Shown here in pieces: positions 14,717 through 22,187 of a DNA stretch of 41,299 bases; positions within the stretch are counted from its first letter, which is position 1; every line of letters starts with the position of its first letter. A program made the position numbers and the translations under genes. Source of the DNA: Roseburia sp. CAG:10041_57 (GTDB taxonomy: Bacteria > Bacillota > Clostridia > Lachnospirales > Lachnospiraceae); NCBI GenBank assembly GCA_001916965.1, contig MNTL01000067.1, positions 1 to 41,299 of the forward strand. Reading direction: 5' to 3'. Under the pieces are notes generated by a model. The model searched no databases. It was given only the letters and a program-made list of their open reading frames with translations, and was not told where the DNA came from.

Positions 14717-17350
14717 ATGGCGCAGAAAAACATTTGGAACATTTCTACAGAAGAGCTGATGATGCAGCATCAGGTAACGAAAGAAGGACTGACCTCACAG
14801 CAGGTCGATAGGATCCGTCAGGAGAAAGGTGAGAATATCCTGCAGGAGGGTAAAAAGAAAAGTATTTTTCAGGTATTTATCAGTCAGTTCGCAGATCTTT
14901 TGGTAGTAATACTGATTGTGGCAGCAGTAATCTCCATGTTCTCCGGAAATGTGGAAAGTACCATTGTAATCCTGCTGGTGCTCGTGATGAACGCAGTTCT
15001 TGGTACGGTACAGCATGTAAAGGCGCAGCGTTCCCTGGAAAGCTTGAAACAGCTGTCTTCTCCCTGTGCAAAGGTCATAAGGGATGGTGTGAAGCAGGAA
15101 GTACCATCCAGGGAAATCGTACCCGGTGATATCGTGATGCTGGAAGCTGGGGATATGATTGTTGCAGATGGCCGTATTCTTCATAACTATTCTTTGCAGG
15201 TAAATGAAAGTTCTCTTACGGGAGAATCTACCAATGTGGAGAAATCAGATGCCGTGCTTGAAGGTGATGCTGCGCTGGCAGATCGAGTGAACATGGTGTA
15301 TTCAGGAAGCCTTGTCACATATGGCCGTGCAGAAGTTCTGGTTACAGCCACTGGCATGGAGACGGAGCTTGGCAAGATTGCAGGACTGATGAATGCAGCA
15401 AAGGAGCGTAAGACTCCGCTGCAGGAGAATCTGGATCAGTTCAGTGGCAGACTGGCAATGCTCATTATGATTATATGTGCAGTTGTATTTGTATTGTGTA
15501 TGTATCGTCAGATGCCGCTTCTGGATTCCATGATGTTTGCGGTAGCGCTTGCAGTAGCGGCAATACCGGAGGCATTAAGCTCTATCGTGACAATCGTGCA
15601 GGCCTTTGGTACGCAGAAAATGGCAAAGGAAAATGCCATCATCAAAGACTTGAAAGCAGTAGAAAGCCTGGGCTGTGTATCTGTAATCTGTTCTGATAAG
15701 ACAGGGACACTTACACAGAATAAAATGACAGTCCAGCAGATTTATATGAATCATAAGGTGTATGAACCCCGTGAATTCAATATCTCCGACCAGACACAGC
15801 GTTATCTGCTCTATGATGCTGTACTGAACAATGATTCAAGTATTGTGGATGGAAAAGGAATCGGAGATCCGACAGAATATGCACTACTGGAGATGCTTCG
15901 TAATATTTATGTAGATGCCGGTACATTCTTTGATGAGACAGAAATCCATGAAGATGTATTGCGCCGCAACATGGAACGGCTTGAAGAAGTGCCTTTTGAT
16001 TCTGACAGGAAGCTGATGAGTAGTAAATATCTGCTTCATGGAGTACCTACCATTCTGACTAAAGGGGCAGTAGATGTCCTGTTGGATCGCTGTACACATG
16101 TACGTTCCTGTAATGTGATACATCCCATGACAGAGCAGGAAAAGGACAAAATACGCAGACAGAATGAGATATTCTCCCAAAACGGACTAAGAGTACTGGC
16201 TTTTGCATACAAGGAATCGGATGAAGTATTAAGTCCAGATACAGAATATGGATTTATTTTCCTGGGAATGGTATCTATGGTGGACCCACCAAGACCAGAA
16301 TCCATGGAAGCAGTGGCAAGTGCCAAAAGAGCAGGTATCAGACCGGTTATGATTACCGGCGATCATAAGATTACTGCGGTAGCGATTGCCAGACAAATCG
16401 GTATTTACGAAGAGGGGGATCTTGCTCTGACCGGCGCTGAACTGGATGCACTTACGGACAAGGAACTGGATGACAAGGTCAGCAGAATATCCGTGTATGC
16501 CAGAGTATCTCCAGAAAATAAGATACGTATCGTAGAAGCCTGGCAGAGAAAAGGCAATATTGTATCCATGACAGGTGATGGTGTTAATGATGCTCCGGCA
16601 CTGAAAAAGGCAGACATTGGTGTAGCCATGGGCATCACAGGAACGGAAGTATCCAAGGATGCGGCGTCAATGATACTTTCGGATGATAACTTTGCCACAA
16701 TTATAAAAGCAGTAGCCAATGGTCGTAATGTATATCGAAATATCAAAAATGCCATTCTGTTCCTGTTATCTGGAAATACAGCGGGGATTCTGTCGGTGCT
16801 TTATACATCCATTATGGGTTTACCAGTGCCATTTGCGCCAGTACATCTGTTATTTATCAATCTGCTGACTGATTCTCTGCCGGCGCTGGCGATAGGTATG
16901 GAACCGGCAGATGCAGAATTGTTAAACGAGAAGCCGCGAGATCCCAAGACAGGAATTATGACAAAAGATTTTGTTGTGACAATGCTGTCAGAAGGTATTC
17001 TGATAGCAATTGCTGCGATGAGCGCATATCATATTGGTATTGCCACCAGTGCTGCCATGGCATCCACTATGGCGTTTGCCACATTGACATTGGCGCGTCT
17101 GTTCCATGGATTTAACTGTAGGGGCAGAGAATCCATATTCAGATTAGGATTACGGTCCAATAAGTACAGCCTTTATGCCTTTGGCGCAGGCGTAGGACTG
17201 CTTGCATTGGTCATATTTGTACCTGTACTGCATGGTGTATTCAGTATAGAAAGCTTGTCAATTCAGGCAATAGGACAGATTGTAGTCCTGAGCTTTGTGC
17301 CAACGCTGATTATCCAGTTTGTAAAAATAATAAAAACAGATAAGAAATAG
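14717..17350 (+). CDS. P-type cation ATPase, probable Mn2+/Ca2+ exporter
   Basis: An 877-residue type II P-type ATPase in the membrane. It has the actuator motif SLTGEST, the ion-site motif PEAL in TM4 (residues 284-287), phosphorylation site DKTGTLT (Asp327), GDGVNDAPALKKAD, and the TM6 pattern NLLTDSLPALAIGMEP. The layout is like SERCA-type Ca2+ pumps and bacterial calcium/manganese exporters such as the lactococcal YoaB group. The yybP-ykoY riboswitch directly upstream responds to Mn2+, so Mn2+ export under Mn excess is the likely job; Ca2+ transport cannot be excluded. The start ATG at 14717 follows AAGGAGG by eight bases. It is monocistronic and followed by tRNA genes with their own promoter. 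Confidence 0.9.
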   Translation: MAQKNIWNISTEELMMQHQVTKEGLTSQQVDRIRQEKGENILQEGKKKSIFQVFISQFADLLVVILIVAAVISMFSGNVESTIVILLVLVMNAVLGTVQHVKAQRSLESLKQLSSPCAKVIRDGVKQEVPSREIVPGDIVMLEAGDMIVADGRILHNYSLQVNESSLTGESTNVEKSDAVLEGDAALADRVNMVYSGSLVTYGRAEVLVTATGMETELGKIAGLMNAAKERKTPLQENLDQFSGRLAMLIMIICAVVFVLCMYRQMPLLDSMMFAVALAVAAIPEALSSIVTIVQAFGTQKMAKENAIIKDLKAVESLGCVSVICSDKTGTLTQNKMTVQQIYMNHKVYEPREFNISDQTQRYLLYDAVLNNDSSIVDGKGIGDPTEYALLEMLRNIYVDAGTFFDETEIHEDVLRRNMERLEEVPFDSDRKLMSSKYLLHGVPTILTKGAVDVLLDRCTHVRSCNVIHPMTEQEKDKIRRQNEIFSQNGLRVLAFAYKESDEVLSPDTEYGFIFLGMVSMVDPPRPESMEAVASAKRAGIRPVMITGDHKITAVAIARQIGIYEEGDLALTGAELDALTDKELDDKVSRISVYARVSPENKIRIVEAWQRKGNIVSMTGDGVNDAPALKKADIGVAMGITGTEVSKDAASMILSDDNFATIIKAVANGRNVYRNIKNAILFLLSGNTAGILSVLYTSIMGLPVPFAPVHLLFINLLTDSLPALAIGMEPADAELLNEKPRDPKTGIMTKDFVVTMLSEGILIAIAAMSAYHIGIATSAAMASTMAFATLTLARLFHGFNCRGRESIFRLGLRSNKYSLYAFGAGVGLLALVIFVPVLHGVFSIESLSIQAIGQIVVLSFVPTLIIQFVKIIKTDKK

Positions 17351-17384
17351 AAAAAATAAGATTTAGAGGCATATGAAAATAAAC

Positions 17385-17413
17385 TTGACACATTGTCGGA
17401 AGTATTGTAAAAT
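17385..17413 (+). promoter_or_regulatory. Promoter of the tRNA-Phe/tRNA-Gly pair
   Basis: TTGACA (17385-17390), a 17-base spacer and TAAAAT (17408-17413), 27 bases before tRNA-Phe. Confidence 0.8.
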
Positions 17414-17440
17414 ACAGCTTGTCATTGGCGATGTGTCAAT

Positions 17441-17513
<73 letters not shown>

Positions 17514-17517
17514 CTTT

Positions 17518-17588
17518 GCGGGTGTAGTTCAATGGTAGAACACCAGCCTTCCAAGCTGGATACGTGGGTTCGATTCCCATCACCCGCT
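17518..17588 (+). tRNA. tRNA-Gly (UCC)
   Basis: A 71-base cloverleaf. Acceptor GCGGGTG pairs with CACCCGC, the anticodon loop is CTTCCAA within CCAGC/GCTGG, and the T-arm is GGGTTCGATTCCC. The UCC anticodon reads GGA and GGG. It shares the promoter of tRNA-Phe. Confidence 0.94.
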
Positions 17589-17643
17589 TTGGTTATCAGC
17601 AGAAAGCAACATATTTTGTACATGTAAAAAAACAAAAATAATG

Positions 17644-17672
17644 TTGACAAAGTATGTGAAATCATGTATGAT
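17644..17672 (+). promoter_or_regulatory. Promoter of tRNA-Gly (GCC)
   Basis: TTGACA (17644-17649), a 17-base spacer and TATGAT (17667-17672), 30 bases upstream of the tRNA. This tRNA therefore has its own transcription start. Confidence 0.8.
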
Positions 17673-17702
17673 AATCAAGTCGGTTGAGTCAGTACGACAT
17701 AT

Positions 17703-17775
17703 GCGATAGTGGCGTAGTTGGTAACGCGCGACCTTGCCAAGGTCGAGACCGCGGGTTCGAGCCCCGTCTATCGCT
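17703..17775 (+). tRNA. tRNA-Gly (GCC)
   Basis: A 73-base cloverleaf. Acceptor GCGATAG pairs with CTATCGC, the anticodon loop is TTGCCAA within CGACC/GGTCG, and the T-arm is CGGGTTCGAGCCCCG. It reads GGC/GGU and complements the UCC isoacceptor next to it. Confidence 0.94.
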
Positions 17776-17902
17776 CTCAGAGACATTTTAATATTGATGA
17801 CAGAGTACAGTCGATAAACAAGCATTAAGGCAATACTTAATGAACAAATTAAACTAGGTTATGTCGCAGCGGGTTTAACTCGCTATTCGCTCTCTCAATA
17901 AC

Positions 17903-17945
17903 GCCCGCAGGTTTATGGAAACATGGATTTGCGGGTCTCTTTTTG
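17903..17945 (+). terminator. Intrinsic terminator downstream of tRNA-Gly (GCC)
   Basis: CCCGCA (17904-17909) pairs with TGCGGG (17930-17935) and is followed by TCTCTTTTTG. It probably ends the tRNA-Gly transcript, about 130 bases after the tRNA. Confidence 0.7.
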
Positions 17946-17954
17946 TCTCACCAG

Positions 17955-18024
17955 TTCAGCCATATAGCCGGGCAAATGCGATTGTGCTCGCACAAATGAG
18001 CATTTGCCCGGCTATATGGACTGA
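17955..18024. repeat. Long near-perfect inverted repeat (hairpin)
   Basis: A perfect 20-bp inverted repeat (17960-17979 with 18000-18019; it begins CCATATAGCCGGGCA) encloses a second hairpin TTGTGC-TC-GCACAA. Outside, TCAG (17956-17959) pairs with CTGA (18021-18024) across one bulged base. It has no T-run and no coding frame. The GC-rich arms and position between a terminator and a branched element suggest part of a repeated intergenic element rather than a terminator. Confidence 0.8.
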
Positions 18025-18095
18025 GCGCCACGTTCATGAGCAATCCGCCTGCGAAGCAGGCTTTGGAGCGCGGAGCGCGAGATTGCGAATGGCGC
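18025..18095. other. Branched, self-complementary intergenic structure
   Basis: Nested complementarity gives a multi-branched fold. The outer helix is GCGCCA (18025-18030) with TGGCGC (18090-18095). The next helix is GCAATC (18040-18045) with GATTGC (18081-18086). Inside are two small hairpins, GCCTGC-GAA-GCAGGC (18047-18061) and GCGC-GGA-GCGC (18068-18078). It could be a structured RNA or a REP/MITE-like DNA element; strand and function are unknown. Confidence 0.5.
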
Positions 18096-18132
18096 GCCTG
18101 AACGGCACTTGCCCCCACCTAAAGTCGGGCGA

Positions 18133-18264
18133 GCCTCGATGGCGTCAGCCCATCGGGCACGTCCCGTTACCCCGTAGTTGCCTCGATGGCGCAGCCCATC
18201 GGGCACGTCCCGTTACCCCCATAAGTGCCTCAATGGCGTCAGCCCATCGGGCACGTCCCCCTCT
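18133..18264. repeat. Three tandem 47-bp repeats upstream of murI
   Basis: Units start at 18133, 18180 and 18227, each beginning GCCTC(G/A)ATGGCG and containing CCCATCGGGCACGTCCC. The third is cut short at the murI leader. Each unit has an internal hairpin, CGATGG pairing with CCATCG across a six- to seven-base loop (one G-U pair in unit 3). Unit 2 lacks one T in its loop. They lie within the GC-rich block and would be transcribed into the murI leader if transcription comes from upstream. Confidence 0.85.
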
Positions 18265-18284
18265 TTCTTTTCAAGGAGATCCAT

Positions 18285-19067
18285 ATGAATATTGGAATAT
18301 TTGACTCAGGAATCGGTGGAATGTCCGTCCTTCACCAGGCGCTTGCCACCCTCCCTCATGAAAACTATATATTTTACGCAGACACTGACCACGTCCCCTA
18401 CGGAACCAAGACCAAAGACCAGGTCATATCCTACGTAGACGAAATGATACAATTCATGTTATCCCATAACTGCAAAGCAGTGGTCATTGCCTGCAACACG
18501 GCAACCTCCGCCGCCGCTTTCATCATGCGTCAGAAATACACTATCCCTATTATAGGAATTGAACCTGCGGTAAAGCCTGCAGTGGAGCAGAGTCATGGCA
18601 GGCGTGTCATGGTCGTAGCCACTCCTCTTACAATCCGTGAGGAAAAGCTCAAGAATCTTGTAGACAGAGTAGACAATGCCCATCATGTAGATCTGCTCCC
18701 TTTACCGGAACTGGTGACTTTTGCAGAGAGAGAAGAATTTAATTCCCCACAGGTGGAAGCCTATCTACACAAGGAACTATCCTCCTATGACTTGTCCACT
18801 TACGGAGAATTGGTATTGGGCTGTACCCATTTTAACTATTTCAAAGACAGTTTTCGCAAGATTATGCCTTCCCAGGTACAGATCATAGATGGTAATAGGG
18901 GAACTGTGAACCAGTTAAAACGTATTCTTGAAAGTACAGATCAGTTAGAACAGTCAGAGGGAAAAGTAAGATATTTTACATCAGGCAGAGAAGTGGTGGC
19001 ATCAGAACAGCTTGCCAGGATGGACAGGCTTCATGCCAGACTGGAAGAAATGTCACGTATAAAATGA
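18285..19067 (+). CDS. murI: Glutamate racemase
   Basis: A 260-residue cofactor-independent racemase converting L- to D-glutamate for peptidoglycan. The two catalytic cysteines are present, Cys70 in ACNTATSAAA and Cys180 in LGCTHF, and the N-terminal DSGIGGMSVL motif is intact. Length is normal. The ATG at 18285 has AAGGAG seven bases upstream; the longer frame from 18225 only adds the third 47-bp repeat. No promoter is obvious immediately upstream, so transcription may start within or before the GC-rich repeat block. It ends at a strong bidirectional terminator shared with the convergent ABC genes. Confidence 0.95.
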   Translation: MNIGIFDSGIGGMSVLHQALATLPHENYIFYADTDHVPYGTKTKDQVISYVDEMIQFMLSHNCKAVVIACNTATSAAAFIMRQKYTIPIIGIEPAVKPAVEQSHGRRVMVVATPLTIREEKLKNLVDRVDNAHHVDLLPLPELVTFAEREEFNSPQVEAYLHKELSSYDLSTYGELVLGCTHFNYFKDSFRKIMPSQVQIIDGNRGTVNQLKRILESTDQLEQSEGKVRYFTSGREVVASEQLARMDRLHARLEEMSRIK

Positions 19068-19091
19068 TTAAATGCTGTGCTTTATATAGAA

Positions 19092-19128
19092 GAAAACGGG
19101 ATGCTGCATGAAAGCACATCCCGTTTTC
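19092..19128. terminator. Bidirectional terminator between murI and the convergent ABC operon
   Basis: A perfect 12-bp stem GAAAACGGGATG (19092-19103) with CATCCCGTTTTC (19117-19128), plus an inner TGC/GCA. The A- and T-rich stem ends provide short T-tracts on both strands, as suits two converging genes. Confidence 0.8.
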
Positions 19129-19147
19129 GCTATTTCAGACAACTGAC

Positions 19148-19990
19148 TTATTCCAGGTTCAGTTTCTTGGTCATCATATGAATATTGATGAAGTACATTG
19201 CAATTGCCAGAATAATCGTAGTAATTAAAATGGCAATAAAAGCCGGCATCATAAAGCTCATCAGCGGTAGTGTATCACCGGCAGCTGAAGCTGCAAATAA
19301 TTTACCATAGGCTGGAAGCATTGCCAGATAAGTAATGACCTGCATAATCATGGTAACAATGAAATACGCAAGAATTGCACCAAGAATGCGGTGTTTTGTA
19401 TAAAGCTGGCCAAGACTGACACATCCTAGCAGAATACAGCATCCGGTGATGCAGCCAATCAGACTGTATCCAATCAGGAATACACAGTACTGTGTCAATG
19501 TTACGCCAAGTGACTGTTGGAACTCTGTGCTTAGCATTGCAAAGGACATAGTTCCTGTATAACTTGTGGTATCTGAACCTAATACGGCTGCAATGATCAC
19601 GGCAAAATATACGATTATAGACAGAAAAACCGTAATAGAAGACAGAAACTGGATAAGGCATGAAGCTATTGTTTTGGCTCCGACCAGCTGTCTGGCAGAC
19701 ACAGGTAACGTATGTGTCAGATAAGCGGCATCTGTATAGCATGATTTATAGAAACGGATTGCAACGATCAGACTTGTTCCAATGCTGCATACAATTAAGC
19801 CAAGATAATAAATGAGTACAGAGCCTATGAGCATAAAGAGTGAGTAGTTTTCATTTACATCATCAAATTCAAAATTGATGGACACAATGATTAAGGAAGA
19901 AACAAGCGTTGTTCCGGCCAGAATGGCGAGCATGACCAGAAACTGACGGCTGAGGCTTTTCCACTCATATTTTATTAATTTCCCTAACAT
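19148..19990 (-). CDS. ABC transporter permease (ABC-2 type), YtrA-regulated operon
   Basis: A 280-residue membrane protein starting MLGKLIKYEWKSL, the typical cytoplasmic start of ABC-2 permeases, followed by about six hydrophobic helices. It is the third gene of a minus-strand operon with a GntR/YtrA regulator and an ATPase; its start overlaps the ATPase stop by seven bases. Such three-gene sets in Firmicutes often export cell-wall-active compounds or peptides and respond to antibiotics. The substrate here is unknown. Confidence 0.82.
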   Translation of the reverse strand: MLGKLIKYEWKSLSRQFLVMLAILAGTTLVSSLIIVSINFEFDDVNENYSLFMLIGSVLIYYLGLIVCSIGTSLIVAIRFYKSCYTDAAYLTHTLPVSARQLVGAKTIASCLIQFLSSITVFLSIIVYFAVIIAAVLGSDTTSYTGTMSFAMLSTEFQQSLGVTLTQYCVFLIGYSLIGCITGCCILLGCVSLGQLYTKHRILGAILAYFIVTMIMQVITYLAMLPAYGKLFAASAAGDTLPLMSFMMPAFIAILITTIILAIAMYFINIHMMTKKLNLE

Positions 19991-20691
19991 GCGTATACCT
20001 CCCTGAAATAAGTATCAATGGATTTGCCCTGTTTCTCGCGGATGGCATCTGCGGATGTATGGAGAAGCAGGGAACCATTCTTCATGAATATGACTTCATC
20101 CAGTATATTCTCAATATCCGTGATCAAATGAGTAGATAACAGAATAGTGGCATTTTCATTGTAATTCGTAATAATTGTGCGCAGAATGAAGTCTCTGGCG
20201 GCAGGATCTACTCCGGCAATCGGCTCATCAAGGATGTAAAGTTCAGCTTCCCTGCTCATGACAAGGATTAACTGTACCTTTTCCTTGGTGCCTTTGGATA
20301 AGGTCTTTAATCTGGCATCCGGGTCAATGTCCAGAGAAGATAACATGCCATAGGCACGATCCTCATTGAAATCTTCATAGAAATCCTTGAAATAGGAAAT
20401 CATTTCACGGATTCTCATATTGCTTTGTAAATAAGTACGTTCCGGCAGATAGGAGACAATCTTTTTCGTCTCAATTCCCGGTGCATATCCATTGATGGTA
20501 ACAGTACCGCAGGATGGGGACAGCAATCCATTGATCATTTTGATCAAAGTGGTCTTACCACATCCATTAGGTCCCAGAAGTCCGATAATTTTACCGCGTG
20601 GTATAGACAGGTTCATGTGGTAAACTGCCATATAATTACCGGCACCCTTGTATTGTTTGCATAGATCCTTTACTTCCAATAAAGTGTCCAT
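19984..20691 (-). CDS. ABC transporter ATP-binding protein
   Basis: A 235-residue ATPase with Walker A LLGPNGCGKTTLIK, a degenerate signature LSKGTKEKVQ in place of LSGGQ, Walker B ELYILDEPIAGVDP and switch LLSTHLI. The LSKG signature and short length match drug/peptide exporters of the ABC-2 type (YtrB-like). It works with the permease encoded downstream. Its start codon overlaps the regulator's stop by one base (TAATG), with GGAGGAAT as RBS. Confidence 0.88.
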   Translation of the reverse strand: MDTLLEVKDLCKQYKGAGNYMAVYHMNLSIPRGKIIGLLGPNGCGKTTLIKMINGLLSPSCGTVTINGYAPGIETKKIVSYLPERTYLQSNMRIREMISYFKDFYEDFNEDRAYGMLSSLDIDPDARLKTLSKGTKEKVQLILVMSREAELYILDEPIAGVDPAARDFILRTIITNYNENATILLSTHLITDIENILDEVIFMKNGSLLLHTSADAIREKQGKSIDTYFREVYAC

Positions 20692-21062
20692 TATTGTATT
20701 CCTCCCTCAATTGTCTCTGTTATAAGCTTCAGAATATGTGCATTGTCATATCCAAGCTCATTCATTTTCTCAAAAAATCCCTTAATCTGCAATACTGCAA
20801 TTTCTTTTTGAACCTGTTCGATCATTGTAATGTCCTCCGTTACGGTCCTTCCGCTCCCTCTTTGTGTTGTGACCAGTCCGCTCTTCTCCAATTGCACGAA
20901 AGCTCTTTGCATTGTGTTGGGATTTACACTGGCTTCGGCAGCCAGCTCTCTGACACTTGGCAGTCTGCTTCCCGGAGCATAAATGCCGGATATGATTCGG
21001 GTCCGTATGATTTCCAGAATCTGTGTGTAGACCGGGCGATCTGCATTAAGTTCCCACGCCAT
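20691..21062 (-). CDS. GntR-family regulator, YtrA type
   Basis: A 123-residue protein. The N-terminal winged HTH (PVYTQILEIIRTRIISG, SVRELAAEASVNPNTMQRAF, about residues 10-60) is followed by a short helical dimerisation tail, the YtrA subfamily plan that lacks a large ligand domain. I start at MAWEL (21062) because AAAGGAG (21071-21077) is eight bases upstream; the GTG at 21071 overlaps that RBS. A 20-bp palindrome overlaps the -10 of its own promoter, which predicts autorepression of the operon. Confidence 0.9.
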   Translation of the reverse strand: MAWELNADRPVYTQILEIIRTRIISGIYAPGSRLPSVRELAAEASVNPNTMQRAFVQLEKSGLVTTQRGSGRTVTEDITMIEQVQKEIAVLQIKGFFEKMNELGYDNAHILKLITETIEGGIQ

Positions 21063-21100
21063 ATGAAACACTCCTTTCTGCTGTACGTAAATCGCATTGC

Positions 21101-21146
21101 TGTATTAGCTGATTAATACAATAATACATAATATAAAAAAAGTCAA
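21101..21146 (-). promoter_or_regulatory. Promoter with overlapping YtrA-type operator
   Basis: On the minus strand the promoter is TTGACT (21141-21146), a 17-base spacer and TATTGT (21118-21123). The perfect inverted repeat TGTATTA-GCTGAT-TAATACA (21101-21120) covers the -10 and start region. This is the expected layout for repression by the GntR/YtrA protein encoded next. Confidence 0.8.
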
Positions 21147-21291
21147 TATAAAATAAAAAATATAAAATGAATAAAAAAACATCAATATGGAAACTACATG
21201 TATATTTATGTGCGTTAAAGTAAACTAAAATGTAGAATAAAGTTGAAAACTCTGAAATTTTGTAAAAAGTGAAAAGATTCAGAATTGCATA

Positions 21292-22161
21292 TTGATCATG
21301 ATCCTGTCATTTATCGTACCTTCCTTCTATCCTTATTCCTATAAGACACAGATCAAGGGTGCAAATAATCTGGCTCCGATGCAGTATTCTGCTGATGAGC
21401 TGGCAAGAATCGATGCAGGAGAGAGCGTATTCCCTCATATTCTTGGTACAGACAAGATGGGACGTGATTATGCGATCCGTGTTATGATGGGAAGCCGAAT
21501 CTCCCTGATGGTTGGTCTGATCGCGACAGCAATCATTCTGGTAATCGGTTCTATCTATGGTTCTGTTGCAGCCTTCTTCGGAGGCTGGGTAGACCTGGTC
21601 ATGATGAGAATCGTAGATATTATTTATACAGTTCCTGATGTTTTGCTAATTGTACTTCTGTCCTTTGCCATTAAGAGTCCTCTGGAATCACTGGCACAGG
21701 TTCCCGGTTTTGGCTGGGTACAGACAGTAGGTACGAACCTTATCAGTATCTTTATCGTATTTGCCCTGCTTTACTGGGTAGGTATGGCACGTATGGTACG
21801 AAGCCAGATTCTGATGCTCAAGGAAAGCGAGTATGTTACTGCTGCGAGGGCACTGGGTGCAAAGAATGGCAGAATCATTAAGAAGCATCTGCTGACGAAC
21901 TGCATCGGTACTTTGATTGTAACAACTACTTTGCAGATTCCTTCTTCCATCTTTACAGAGAGCTTTTTAAGCTTCCTGGGACTTGGTGTTGCAGTACCGC
22001 TTCCATCTTTGGGAAGTCTGGCGAGTGAAGCAATAAACGGTATTAATACATATCCGTATCTGCTGTTTATTCCATCAATACTGATCAGTTTGATTATTTT
22101 GAGCTTTAACCTGCTGGGTGATGGACTTAGAGACGCATTTGACCCTAAGCTCAAGAATTAA
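21292..22161 (+). CDS. oppC: Oligopeptide ABC permease OppC, 5'-truncated
   Basis: At most 289 residues (from a TTG at 21292; ATG at 21298). The conserved body is intact: LGTDKMGRDYAIRVMMGSR, the EAA loop around YVTAARALGAKNGRIIKKH, and LGDGLRDAFDPKLKN at the end. OppC normally begins with 30-50 cytoplasmic residues and a complete first helix. Here the frame starts inside that helix (MILSFIVPSFYPY). There is no RBS, and an in-frame stop lies about 39 bases upstream of the TTG. The partner permease oppB, normally just before oppC, is missing; the 170 bases before this gene are AT-rich with no coding signal. I infer a deletion that removed oppB and the start of oppC, so the protein is probably inactive. 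Confidence 0.75.
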   Translation: MIMILSFIVPSFYPYSYKTQIKGANNLAPMQYSADELARIDAGESVFPHILGTDKMGRDYAIRVMMGSRISLMVGLIATAIILVIGSIYGSVAAFFGGWVDLVMMRIVDIIYTVPDVLLIVLLSFAIKSPLESLAQVPGFGWVQTVGTNLISIFIVFALLYWVGMARMVRSQILMLKESEYVTAARALGAKNGRIIKKHLLTNCIGTLIVTTTLQIPSSIFTESFLSFLGLGVAVPLPSLGSLASEAINGINTYPYLLFIPSILISLIILSFNLLGDGLRDAFDPKLKN

Positions 22162-22187
22162 CGCAGACAGGTTCATAGGAGGAAATT

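Larger units (their letters stand above)
17776..18284. other. Gene-free, GC-rich structured region between tRNA-Gly and murI
   Basis: No credible gene lies here. The first 130 bases are ordinary and hold a small hairpin (CATTAAG/CTTAATG, 17823-17842). After the terminator at 17903-17945 the composition turns visibly GC-rich, unlike either side, and packs a long hairpin, a branched fold and three 47-bp repeats, listed separately. An open frame at 17915-18304 crosses these repeats but has no RBS and no protein-like composition. Confidence 0.7.

Noticed and set aside
18133..18264. Possible CRISPR array
   Set aside because: The 47-bp units are directly adjacent with no unique spacers, and no cas genes are present.
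17915..18304. 129-codon open frame across the GC-rich region before murI
   Set aside because: It has no RBS, runs through the hairpins and 47-bp repeats, and its translation is made of repeat-derived HRARP-like strings; the openness comes from GC-rich composition.
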